Of a DNA stretch of 64,000 bases, positions 8,683 through 16,398 are shown one piece after another. Every line of letters starts with the position of its first letter. Position 1 is the stretch's first letter. Both the position numbers and the translations under genes were made by a program. The stretch lies in assembly GCA_002162095.1 (NCBI GenBank), contig CP021424.1, positions 1,054,001-1,118,000 of the forward strand. The letters run 5' to 3'. The stretch comes from Armatimonadetes bacterium Uphvl-Ar2 (GTDB lineage: Bacteria; Armatimonadota; Fimbriimonadia; Fimbriimonadales; Fimbriimonadaceae). The notes beneath the pieces were generated by a model. That model did no database searches. It saw nothing but the letters and a program-made list of their open reading frames with translations, and was not told the DNA's origin.

Positions 8683-9486
8683 CTATAGAGCATTGAGCTT
8701 TCCAACAACTCTCACCCCAGCGTCGCTTAGTTCTAGGATTTCGAGACTCAGTGGATCCTCGGACTCACGGTACTCCTGGATCGCGGAGGGGGCCAGATGC
8801 ACGAACAAGTCCCCTTGATCAGCAGGCACAATGAGCATGTAGTTGATCGCAGGCACCGCGACCCTTACCGGCCAAGTGAATTCCGCCTGGATTCTTCGTT
8901 TGAACTCAGATGTCATGCACAGGTTCGCCTTGTCCCATTCTTGCTCCAGGCTGAGGTAGGCAAATCTGCGCCCTGACATCTCAACAAACTCAATCTTGGC
9001 TTGGTGCATCAGCTCGTTCATATGCTGGCCAGCAACCGCGATGACATCACGCGCGCTCACCTTCCAATCGGTCAAGTCGGCGGGTGTCACCCATCGGCGG
9101 GACTCGATTTCCGGTAGATCACAGTAGTACATCAGGCACAGCTCAGGGGTAACCGGAGTGATGTACGGCCCGAGTTCCACCAAGAAGGGGTGCTTCAAGC
9201 TCTCACGTTGTTCCAATGTAAACGCAAGACGCTTTTGAGCATCCTCCCAGTCGAGATTACTGAACATTGCTCCTCCGACCACATGCTGAACGTATCCTAC
9301 GACGATTTCTGGATCCGGATTCTGCTTCCAGTGATGGACGGCGGCGTCCAATGTCACTTTTGCCTTCGTGCTCGCATTGATGACTAATTCGTAGGAACCA
9401 TCAGCGTTCTTTGAATAGAAAATGCCCAGTCGCTGGAGCTCCGCTTCAAAGAGGGCCGCGACCTTCTTGTAGGCTCCAAACTTCAT
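8683..9486 (-). CDS. DUF1444-like protein A
   Basis: This 267-residue soluble protein has the DUF1444 (YtpQ-type) flow: an N-terminal alpha/beta region with 'GIFYSKNADGSYEL', the central 'LGPYITPVTPELCLMYYCDLPEIESRRWVTPADLTDWKVS', and a C-terminal 'MLIVPADQGDLFVHL' strand-rich part. It is paralogous to the next gene upstream (9524-10333), with shared 'LMYYCD/KLYAYD', 'DL..W.V.A...', and 'Y.FIVPAD..DL'. The two are co-directional, 37 bp apart. Function unknown. Confidence 0.65.
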   Translation of the reverse strand: MKFGAYKKVAALFEAELQRLGIFYSKNADGSYELVINASTKAKVTLDAAVHHWKQNPDPEIVVGYVQHVVGGAMFSNLDWEDAQKRLAFTLEQRESLKHPFLVELGPYITPVTPELCLMYYCDLPEIESRRWVTPADLTDWKVSARDVIAVAGQHMNELMHQAKIEFVEMSGRRFAYLSLEQEWDKANLCMTSEFKRRIQAEFTWPVRVAVPAINYMLIVPADQGDLFVHLAPSAIQEYRESEDPLSLEILELSDAGVRVVGKLNAL

Positions 9487-9523
9487 CTCTGAGGACCCGA
9501 CCGGGTCGGTGAATCAACCGCCA

Positions 9524-10333
9524 TCACCCTGCGCTCCCCCCGATGGTCGCGAAGTGCCGCACCCCCTCGTCACTGATCTTGAATATCTCCCGGCTCAGGG
9601 GCAGGTCCACCCGCTCGTACTCGCGCATGGCCGCCCCGGCCGCGCGATTCAACAAGTCTTCATCATCCGCAGGAACGATAAACATATAGTCATCCGCCGG
9701 CACCAGTGTGTACACCGGCCACGTAAACTCGGCCTTCATCCGCCGTGCAAACTCCTCCGTCAGCATCAGGCTGGCCTTTAGGTTCGTTTCCTCCGTCCCC
9801 AAGATAGCAATGCGCCGCGTGTCCACATCAATAAAGTCCACCTCCGCTTGCCGCATTTTCTCGTTCATATGCTGCATGGCGAGCGCGCGGATTTCCTCCG
9901 CAGTTACCCCCCAGTGCGCCAGGTCGGAACCCGAAATCCACACCGTCGTACCGGCCTCCCGGCGGTCGTAAGCGTAGAGCTTCGCCAACCCCGGGCTCAA
10001 TTCGTCGCGCAGCGGACCCAAACCTTGCCAACTGGGGTCCTTCAGGTCTTCCGTCGGAAAGAGGCAAAAGTAAATCCCCACCCGCGCGGTTTCCCAGCTC
10101 GTATCCGAGTAAGTGCCGCTATCTAGCACCACGCGGACAAAGTGGTGCACCATGTCCGCCGCTGGCTCCTTCTCCCATTCGCGCGCCAGGTTGCCCAGGT
10201 GCACCGTGGGTTGATAACCCGGGGATGCCTCGACATGATAGGTGCCATCTTCGTTACGCGAAAAGAAAATGCCTCGCTGGCGGAGTTCTTGCTCAAAGAG
10301 CGCGGCAACTTGTTCGTAGGCAGTCGGGTTCAT
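9524..10333 (-). CDS. DUF1444-like protein B
   Basis: This 269-residue paralogue of the neighbouring gene shares 'GIFFSRNEDGTYHV' near the N-terminus, 'LGPLRDELSPGLAKLYAYDRREAG' in the middle and 'DDYMFIVPADDEDLLNRA' near the C-terminus. The minus-strand ATG at 10333 is preceded by GGGGAGAGG about 11 nt upstream, a recognisable ribosome site, so this pair is probably transcribed with a normal leader. Not lipidated, no membrane segment. Confidence 0.65.
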   Translation of the reverse strand: MNPTAYEQVAALFEQELRQRGIFFSRNEDGTYHVEASPGYQPTVHLGNLAREWEKEPAADMVHHFVRVVLDSGTYSDTSWETARVGIYFCLFPTEDLKDPSWQGLGPLRDELSPGLAKLYAYDRREAGTTVWISGSDLAHWGVTAEEIRALAMQHMNEKMRQAEVDFIDVDTRRIAILGTEETNLKASLMLTEEFARRMKAEFTWPVYTLVPADDYMFIVPADDEDLLNRAAGAAMREYERVDLPLSREIFKISDEGVRHFATIGGSAG

Positions 10334-10462
10334 GGACTTTGCACCTCTCCCCAGGAGCGGTACAGGAATTTACTCGAATCGAACTGAACGGCGCAAGTGT
10401 GCATTTTCTGGGGCGAACTCTTTAAAGTGCTTGTGTATTCGCCGCTACAAGCGCCGCAAGTC

Positions 10463-12013
10463 TCAATCTGTATGCACGTAAATGAAGCCGGACTCCCTGG
10501 CACCCTCATTCCAATAGTCAATCTCTTCGTCCCGATAACCGATCATCCCGGGGCAAATGCTCCTTAGCTCCTTGAACCACGTCACCATGTCTTCCGGGAA
10601 CTTCTCGAGCTTGAGCTCGAGGGTTCTGCCCATGATGCCTGTTAACTTCCAGTCGAGATGCTCCCACTGTCGCAGAAATGCCATGAACCGAATCGCTGCA
10701 AATCCAATCCGGTGCCCATGGAACTGGGAGAGCGCGATGGCAGCGTACGGTTTGCGACCTTCAACAAGGAGGATCTGGTCGCGGTAGCTATATGTGGGAC
10801 GCCAGGCGCCACACCAACTTTGCTTGACCTCGAGGTGAATCTCCTGGACGAGTTCCTGGCACACTTCCTCTCGGGCTTGAGACTCCGCAGCGGACTTTTC
10901 CTCGCCGGCTAGCACCAATTCAGACTTTCTTACTTCAATCTGGCGATCCATCGAGAACAGCACTGCACCTTGGGCCTCGGTAAACAGTTTGGGTGTGGCG
11001 CCAATCAGCTGCGTCGTGAGATCCACGTCGGCCTGCCACTGCGAGCTTCGCGTCTCGACAATCTGCCTAACGGTTGTCAAGGTGTCGGATTCCCATGTGG
11101 CCTTGGCTCCCGCGGCAAGCAAAGCATCGGCCACGGCCCAGGCGCGAAATCCGAGGGCCGCCGTGAGGGCCGTGATTCCTGGTTCCACCACAAGGTTGAC
11201 ATTGGCGCCATCCTGGATCCATCGCTCAACATCCGAAATCTCAGGCGGCTTCTTGCCACGAAGAGATTCTCGAAGCCTCAGAGTGGCGACCGCCGCCGGA
11301 TTGGGAGTGAAGGCCACAAACATCAACTTCAGAGCCTTCGGTGCGACTTGCGCCACATCCACTGCGGAGTGACCTTCCGCATCTCGGGCCAAGGGGTCGG
11401 CTCCTAGCTTCCGGAGCCGCTTGACGACTTCGAGGTTCCCGCTCTTGATGGCTGACTGAAGCGGTAACTCGCCCGACTCATTGGGCTGATTCACGTCGGC
11501 ACCGAGGCTGATGAGCAGATCTAGCATATCCAAGCCCTTGGCATAGTGGAGACCGTGGCTTGGATTGCATCCGAGTTGAGCCATCCTCTTGACCACGGGT
11601 TTGAGGTCTTCTTCCACCGCTTGCTGGTAGTCGGCCGGGCTGGGCAGTTGCCCTATCTTGGCGAGTGCAGTCAGAGCGCGCGCTTGTTGCAGGGGCTGTC
11701 GCTTCCCACGGGCTCGGCTCATAACACCCGCACTTTCCCCTTCATAGAGCCGAGCACCGGCCTCCACCATCAGTGGAACTGCGGCCCAGTGTTGATTTCG
11801 GACCGCCGTGAGCAGAGGCGAGCACTTGCGGTTGGGTGCATTGCAGTCGAGGTGAGGGAGCAGAACACGCATCGTATCTGTCCTGCGCTCGTCGGTCAAT
11901 GCATCCCAGAAATCGCCTTCATTCCAAAAACGAACATGCCAGGCATCAATCTTGGCCCGCACGGTCGCCCCGCGTGCGAGCAGGAGTCGGGCCGTCTCGA
12001 CTCGCCCCAACAA
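10463..12013 (-). CDS. Ankyrin-repeat protein, C-terminal part (frame-shifted from upstream part)
   Basis: This frame begins with 'GRVETARLLLARGA', the second half of an ankyrin repeat whose first half ('DDEGHTALLQAACW') ends the neighbouring frame at about 12009. Adding one base to the CCCC run at 12005-12008 (plus strand) joins both into one protein of roughly 860 residues. More ankyrin units follow (for example 'NESGELPLQSAIKSGNLEVVKRL' and 'DAEGHSAVDVAQ'). The last 170 residues are non-ankyrin, with a charged helix and a domain containing 'WHLDWK'-like aromatics ('RQWEHLDWKLTGIMG'). It cannot be an independent gene: its apparent start lies mid-repeat. Confidence 0.75.
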   Translation of the reverse strand: MLGRVETARLLLARGATVRAKIDAWHVRFWNEGDFWDALTDERRTDTMRVLLPHLDCNAPNRKCSPLLTAVRNQHWAAVPLMVEAGARLYEGESAGVMSRARGKRQPLQQARALTALAKIGQLPSPADYQQAVEEDLKPVVKRMAQLGCNPSHGLHYAKGLDMLDLLISLGADVNQPNESGELPLQSAIKSGNLEVVKRLRKLGADPLARDAEGHSAVDVAQVAPKALKLMFVAFTPNPAAVATLRLRESLRGKKPPEISDVERWIQDGANVNLVVEPGITALTAALGFRAWAVADALLAAGAKATWESDTLTTVRQIVETRSSQWQADVDLTTQLIGATPKLFTEAQGAVLFSMDRQIEVRKSELVLAGEEKSAAESQAREEVCQELVQEIHLEVKQSWCGAWRPTYSYRDQILLVEGRKPYAAIALSQFHGHRIGFAAIRFMAFLRQWEHLDWKLTGIMGRTLELKLEKFPEDMVTWFKELRSICPGMIGYRDEEIDYWNEGARESGFIYVHTD

Positions 12014-13062
12014 GCGGCTTGCAACAAGGCGGTATGGCCTTCGTCGTCGATTGCCTCGATTTCCGCGCCCGCGTCTAGGAGAAACTCAACCATGGATGGG
12101 GTTGAGAATGCGGTCGCAATGAAGAGAGGCGTACATCCACCTTCAGTCCGGGCGTTGACATTGGCCCCTGCCACGACCAATTCTTGCACGATCGGGAGGT
12201 TCTTGGTACGGCAAGCCATATGCAAGGGAGTGTTGCCAAGGGAATCGCATGCTTCCAAGTTGGCACGCCTACTCAATAACACCCGCACGGCATCTTCCGC
12301 TTCGTGCTCAGCTGCCAACATGAGGGGTGTGCAACCCCCGTAAACGCTTTGGTGCCATTCCGCGGGGCCCCTTAGGTCAACTCGCCTCTGATAACAAGAG
12401 TTCCTGTGGTTCACATCAGCGCCGGCGTCGAGCATGGACTCGAGCGCCAAGCTACGGTTCTTGGTTGCAGCCAGGTGCAGTAGGGTTGTCCTCTTGTAAG
12501 AGTACAGGGATTCTTGGGCTTGCTCAGCAGTTAGTGATAGTCTCGTGTTTCCTTGCAGGACTTGTCGAATTGCCTCATGATGCGGGGCATGATCCCTCCG
12601 GTACTGCCGCTGATAAACCCGAATGGTTCGCCACAGCTTCTCTGTTCGATTGGCGGCAAGTCTCCGAAGGTTGTAGACAAATGGATTGGCTCCTCGCTCG
12701 AGTGCCAGCTCAGCTAGGTCGAACCTCTCTGCCCATAAGGCGGCCAAAAGGACGCTGTCTCCTTCCTCAGATTCCAATGACAGGTCAGCACCTGATTGCA
12801 AAAGTAACTCAATGCAGTTGTCCGCGCCTTCATCAATGGCCTCTTTGATGAGTAGATACTTGCGGGTCCCATTTGGGCTAAGTCCGCCCCTGAGGCATTG
12901 CATGAGAACCTCGGCTTGATCCCCTTCGATGGCCGCTTGCCAAATTGGCTCATGCCACTGTCCATATTCCGCAAGGAGATCGCAACCGCTATTGCGCAGC
13001 CACTCCACATCTCCCCGCCGCGCGGCACGAAGTACCTCTTCCCCGTTTAACGGCTCAGGCAT
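11896..13062 (-). CDS. Ankyrin-repeat protein, N-terminal part
   Basis: Ankyrin units run through most of this 388-residue piece, with consensus GxTPLHxA...L..GA phrases such as 'GNTPLHMACRTKNLPIVQELV' and 'GCTPLFIATAFSTPSMVEFL'. ATG 13062 is preferred (AAGGA 8 nt upstream); an in-frame ATG at 13128 is the alternative. After 'ALLQAACW' the frame loses ankyrin character ('GESRRPDSCSHAG'), while the other frame regains it, marking a one-base deletion near 12005-12008. Ankyrin proteins act as binding scaffolds; in bacteria many are found in toxin-immunity loci. No signal peptide, so it is probably cytosolic. Confidence 0.75.
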   Translation of the reverse strand: MPEPLNGEEVLRAARRGDVEWLRNSGCDLLAEYGQWHEPIWQAAIEGDQAEVLMQCLRGGLSPNGTRKYLLIKEAIDEGADNCIELLLQSGADLSLESEEGDSVLLAALWAERFDLAELALERGANPFVYNLRRLAANRTEKLWRTIRVYQRQYRRDHAPHHEAIRQVLQGNTRLSLTAEQAQESLYSYKRTTLLHLAATKNRSLALESMLDAGADVNHRNSCYQRRVDLRGPAEWHQSVYGGCTPLMLAAEHEAEDAVRVLLSRRANLEACDSLGNTPLHMACRTKNLPIVQELVVAGANVNARTEGGCTPLFIATAFSTPSMVEFLLDAGAEIEAIDDEGHTALLQAACWGESRRPDSCSHAGRPCGPRLMPGMFVFGMKAISGMH

Positions 13063-13180
13063 GCAAGCTTTCCTTGATTCATTGATACCAAGATACCACC
13101 AAGAGAACCAAGGTGCCTCGCGGCTCATATCAAGTTAACAACTGGTAGACCGGCCCCTAAGCAATCGTTCAAGCGGCCGG

Positions 13181-13960
13181 CTAAGAAGTGGAGAGCGACT
13201 CGGTTGAGTCCACGGTACCTGCTTCTGTCAGCACCGGTGTGGCCGTTTCGAGCGCGCTCACCGATGACGAGGAAATCGCACTCGCGAGTTGATCAAACAA
13301 CGCCGCGTTGCGTCGACGATCTTTGACCCACCAGCTACGCACCGATGCCCGAAAAGCCGTCCCCAGCCCGACCAGGGCACCCGCCGAGAGGAGCATGGAC
13401 AACCAAGGGCGCAGCGCGTCGTTGGCAAACAGCAGCGAGGTCGTGGCGAACCACGCAATGGTGGTCGGGACGATGCCTGCAACAATGCCCCCGTCAATAT
13501 CCAGCTCCAGCTTCAGGTGCACCCCGACCTCCGTTTGAATGGCGGAGACATACACGCTCCCGAGGTCGTGCTTGTACTTCCAGGAGTGAAATCCACCCGA
13601 GACCTTGCCCGCCTTGGATTGCTTAAAGTGGTGGTTGAGCATGCCGACCAGGGTGCCCCAGGATTCGGGGGTGAGCTGCCCCGGAATCACGCGCTCGATG
13701 GCGTATTGAGGGGGTGCGCCCAGCCACCGCGACTGCCCCTGGTGGTCGGCGGCGACGCCCGCATCCAGCCCCTCGGCCATGGCGGCTTCAATAAAGGCGG
13801 GGTCAATGCCCACCTCGCCCCCAATCCGCTTGAGGTCTTCCCGCGAAGCGCCTTGCCCGCTCCGAGCGGGGGATCCGGCTTGCTCTTGCAGTTCGGCGGC
13901 CCGGCGCAGAATCCGGGTCACATCCTTATCGCTGTATTCGGGGTTCGGATCGGGGCTCAT
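13181..13960 (-). CDS. Two-TM protein with N-terminal 'EVGIDP' helical domain
   Basis: This 259-residue protein begins with 'YSDKDVTRILRRAAELQ' and 'LKRIGGEVGIDPAFIEAAMAEG', a helical segment I have seen in membrane proteins of Gemmatimonadota, Acidobacteriota and relatives. A central domain precedes two membrane helices (about residues 162-208, 'GIVPTTIAWFATTSLLF' and 'LSMLLSAGALVGLGTAF'). The tail is Ser/Thr-rich. Function unknown. Confidence 0.65.
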   Translation of the reverse strand: MSPDPNPEYSDKDVTRILRRAAELQEQAGSPARSGQGASREDLKRIGGEVGIDPAFIEAAMAEGLDAGVAADHQGQSRWLGAPPQYAIERVIPGQLTPESWGTLVGMLNHHFKQSKAGKVSGGFHSWKYKHDLGSVYVSAIQTEVGVHLKLELDIDGGIVAGIVPTTIAWFATTSLLFANDALRPWLSMLLSAGALVGLGTAFRASVRSWWVKDRRRNAALFDQLASAISSSSVSALETATPVLTEAGTVDSTESLSTS

Positions 13961-14002
13961 GCCGTGTTCACTTCCATACCCCCTTTTCCCGGGCAGGGTT
14001 GC

Positions 14003-14037
14003 AAAAAAGCAGGAGAAGCCCGGCGGGCCTCTCCTGC
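14003..14037 (-). terminator. Intrinsic terminator after the 14067 PEP-CTERM gene
   Basis: On the minus strand a GCAGGAGA...TCTCCTGC stem with GC-rich interior (14037-14009) is followed by six T residues (14008-14003). Good hairpin plus U-tract. Confidence 0.85.
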
Positions 14038-14066
14038 ATCACGTTTATCCTTTTGGTGGAATGGAG

Positions 14067-14699
14067 CTAGCTCTTCTTGGCCACGGCGCGGCGGCGGAGC
14101 ATAGCCAGCAGGCCCGCACCCAGCGCGATCATCGAGGCCGGCTCCGGCACCACGGTCACGTTGTCCACGCGGGTGTAGTCAACGCCGGAGGCGATGTCCG
14201 CACTAATGCCGATGCGCGTCAGCCCCGCCAACACGCTGTTGATATCCGCTTGCGTGGCCGCCCGCATATCCACGCCATTCCCGTAGCGCCAACCCGACGG
14301 ATCGGTGAGACTGTAGTTGTAAGAAACGTACGCACCGCCTCCCGCCGGAGCTTCTTCACGGTAGATCGCTTCGGTGCCATTCGTCATCACCAGCATCGGA
14401 AAGAGACCACCGGCACCTTGCGTGGAGTGATCGAAGCTGACCGAAGTTGCCCCGGTGTAGCCGCCCGAAAGCAACGGGCTAAGGTGGAATGCCCACCCGC
14501 TAAAGTCGTCGCCATCAATGAAGCCACCCGCGTTCCATGTGGCCGGGCCGAGGTCGGTGAGAGCGAACGTCGAAGGAATAAAATCAGCGCGCCGCCAACC
14601 TTCATTGTCCGAGTCAAAGGTGTAGCTGAGGGCTTGAGCCGAAGCCTGACTCGCCACCAGCACCAATGCCAGCGTCCCTACCATTGAAGTCAATCGCAA
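14067..14699 (-). CDS. PEP-CTERM sorting domain protein
   Basis: This is a secreted protein of about 210 residues: a signal peptide ('MVGTLALVLVASQASA'), a beta-rich body typical of carbohydrate-binding-like folds ('YTFDSDNEGWRRADF' and 'DNVTVVPEPAS'), and a C-terminal VPEPASM motif, hydrophobic helix and RRR tail. Exosortase-type enzymes recognise such tags in exopolysaccharide-producing diderms. The start is uncertain: TTG 14699 or ATG 14684 both give a signal peptide; a TATACT box at 14721-14716 leaves a short leader. The upstream in-frame codons to 14756 precede the promoter. It has its own terminator. Confidence 0.8.
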   Translation of the reverse strand: MRLTSMVGTLALVLVASQASAQALSYTFDSDNEGWRRADFIPSTFALTDLGPATWNAGGFIDGDDFSGWAFHLSPLLSGGYTGATSVSFDHSTQGAGGLFPMLVMTNGTEAIYREEAPAGGGAYVSYNYSLTDPSGWRYGNGVDMRAATQADINSVLAGLTRIGISADIASGVDYTRVDNVTVVPEPASMIALGAGLLAMLRRRAVAKKS

Positions 14700-14772
14700 A
14701 GAAAATACGTCTGCGAGTATACATAGGCGTCCATTAAGCGCACGACAAGACACCACAACTTCCCGCAGATTT

Positions 14773-14789
14773 GCGGGGGAGTCCCCCGC
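14773..14789 (-). other. 8-bp inverted repeat at the end of the alcohol dehydrogenase gene
   Basis: GCGGGGGA and TCCCCCGC are separated by one base and reach the dehydrogenase stop codon. No U-tract follows on the minus strand, so it may be a transcript-end stem or a chance GC-rich palindrome. Confidence 0.4.
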
Positions 14790-15778
14790 TACGATCCTGC
14801 TTTCAGCGTGGCCATGTCAATCACAAACCGGTACTTCACGTCGCTGCGCAGCATGCGCTCGTAGGCTTCGTTGATCTCCTGCATGCCAATGCGCTCGATG
14901 TCGCACACAATGCCATGCTGCGCGCAGAAATCCAGCATCTCCTGTGTCTCGCGGATCCCCCCAATCAATGAGCCGCTTAACGATCGTCGTTTGATCACCA
15001 AGGGGAACGCCGCCACCGGAGTCGGGTCGGGCAAGCCCACCAGCACCATACGGCCATCGCGCTTCAGCAAGCTCAAATACAGATTAAGGTCGTGGGCCGC
15101 CGAAACCGTATTCATCAAGAAGTCAAACGAGTTGGCGTACGCCCCCAGCGCCTCCGGGTCGCGGGTGACAATGAATTCATCCGCCCCCAGCGCCAGGGCA
15201 TCCGCTTCTTTGCCCGGGGAGTGGCTGAGCACGCTGGTGTGGGCGCCCATCGCCTTGGCGAACTTGACCCCCATGTGCCCGAGGCCACCCAAGCCCACGA
15301 TCCCGACCCGCATGCCGGCCTTCACCCCGAAGTGGTGGAGCGGGCTGTAGGTGGTGATGCCCGCACACAGCAGCGGCGCGGCGGCATCTAGCGGCAGATT
15401 CTCGGGGATGCGCAGCACAAAATCTTCATCCGTCACGATGTGCGTGGAATAGCCCCCGTAGGTCGTGGTGCCATCGCGGTCGGTGCCGTTGTAGGTGCCC
15501 ACCATGCCGCTCTCGCAGTACTGTTCTTCCCCTTCCTGGCAAGAGGCGCATGTGCGGCAAGAGTTGACCATGCACCCCACGCCCACGCGGTCGCCCACTT
15601 GATACTTGCTGACCTCGCTGCCCACGGCTTCCACGACCCCGACAATCTCGTGGCCGGGCACCAACGGGTACTGGGAGAATCCCCACTCGTTCCGCGCAAA
15701 GTGGAGGTCGCTGTGGCACACCCCGCAGTAGAGGATCTCAATGCGCACGTCCTTCGGGCCGGGCTCACGGCGGTCCAC
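14789..15778 (-). CDS. Zinc-dependent NAD(P) alcohol dehydrogenase (CAD/YahK type), N-terminus frame-shifted
   Basis: This medium-chain dehydrogenase oxidises or reduces alcohols/aldehydes with NADP(H). It shows 'YCGVCHSDLH' (catalytic zinc Cys and following His-Ser), 'GHEIVGVVEAVG', the four-Cys structural zinc lobe ('CMVNSCRTCASCQEGEEQYC') and the nucleotide motif 'GLGGLGHMGVKFAKA'. The only start in this frame (GTG 15778) omits about 20 residues. The expected N-terminus 'MSQPTPAYAVHA' sits in another frame from ATG 15840, which has a TATGGT box 6 nt upstream. One base added to the GGG run at 15804-15806 restores the protein. Substrate cannot be told from the sequence. Confidence 0.88.
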   Translation of the reverse strand: MDRREPGPKDVRIEILYCGVCHSDLHFARNEWGFSQYPLVPGHEIVGVVEAVGSEVSKYQVGDRVGVGCMVNSCRTCASCQEGEEQYCESGMVGTYNGTDRDGTTTYGGYSTHIVTDEDFVLRIPENLPLDAAAPLLCAGITTYSPLHHFGVKAGMRVGIVGLGGLGHMGVKFAKAMGAHTSVLSHSPGKEADALALGADEFIVTRDPEALGAYANSFDFLMNTVSAAHDLNLYLSLLKRDGRMVLVGLPDPTPVAAFPLVIKRRSLSGSLIGGIRETQEMLDFCAQHGIVCDIERIGMQEINEAYERMLRSDVKYRFVIDMATLKAGS

Positions 15779-15840
15779 CGACCACGGGACGAGCGGGGCA
15801 TCCGGGCATGGACGGCGTAGGCGGGAGTGGGTTGGCTCAT

Positions 15841-15852
15841 GCCCTCACCATA
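15841..15852 (-). promoter_or_regulatory. -10-like TATGGT box, 6 nt before the true dehydrogenase start
   Basis: Minus strand TATGGT (15852-15847), GAGGGC, ATG 15840. It supports a start in the frame that is later shifted. Confidence 0.55.
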
Positions 15853-15902
15853 CCGAAAAGGAACATGGGAGCACCCGTGTCTCCAAGAGAAAGCCTCCTG
15901 GC

Positions 15903-16259
15903 TCAGTGCATCACGCTGGTCCCGAAGAACTCCGCGAACGCCGAGGCAATAGCGTGTTCACCCACAAAGAAGTGGCGCCCTTGGCTTCGCTTGGCCAGTT
16001 CGCTTGCAGTTTCCCAAGACGAGGGCAGCACGAGCACCGGGCAGGACTGAAACTCTTCGCCAATCACCTCAATGATCGCCGCCCGCGGGCGGGCAAAGGG
16101 CACGTACCGAACGTCAAGCTCCCGGCGCAGCTTCGGATAGGTGCTCAGGAGCCCCTCCACGGCCATGCAGTGCGGGCAAACGAAGGTTTGATCGCTCACC
16201 GCTGGGTCTAGGAAGTCGGGCAACAAAAGAAACAGCAACGGACGCTCGGTGGAGATCAT
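15903..16259 (-). CDS. DUF3088 family protein
   Basis: This 118-residue protein matches the DUF3088 pattern: 'LFLLLPDF' start, 'FVCPHCMAVEGLLSTYPKL' with a thioredoxin-like CPHC (about residues 27-30), 'LDVRYVPFARPRAAIIEVIGEEFQSCPVLVL'. The fold is presumably thioredoxin-like, but no redox activity is established for the family. The minus-strand start at 16259 has TAGCGT ending 6 nt before. Downstream of it and close (62 bp) is the start of the alcohol dehydrogenase. Confidence 0.75.
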   Translation of the reverse strand: MISTERPLLFLLLPDFLDPAVSDQTFVCPHCMAVEGLLSTYPKLRRELDVRYVPFARPRAAIIEVIGEEFQSCPVLVLPSSWETASELAKRSQGRHFFVGEHAIASAFAEFFGTSVMH

Positions 16260-16271
16260 GGTTAAACGCTA
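16260..16271 (-). promoter_or_regulatory. -10-like TAGCGT box, 6 nt before the DUF3088 gene
   Basis: Minus strand TAGCGT (16271-16266), TTAACC, ATG 16259. No convincing -35. Confidence 0.45.
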
Positions 16272-16342
16272 CCTCGCCTAGCAACTCGGCTCTACGCCTT
16301 GCGTACGGGTCAGATTCTGCCCCCTTGCCAAAGGGACAAAGC

Positions 16343-16377
16343 AAAAAGAAACCGCGCGAGCGAAAGGGCCCGCGCGG
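16343..16377 (-). terminator. Intrinsic terminator after the S10 peptidase gene
   Basis: Minus strand stem CCGCGCG...CGCGCGG (16377-16352) followed by TTTCTTTTT (16351-16343). Confidence 0.85.
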
Positions 16378-16398
16378 CTATCGGTTCGATGGCCGTGT

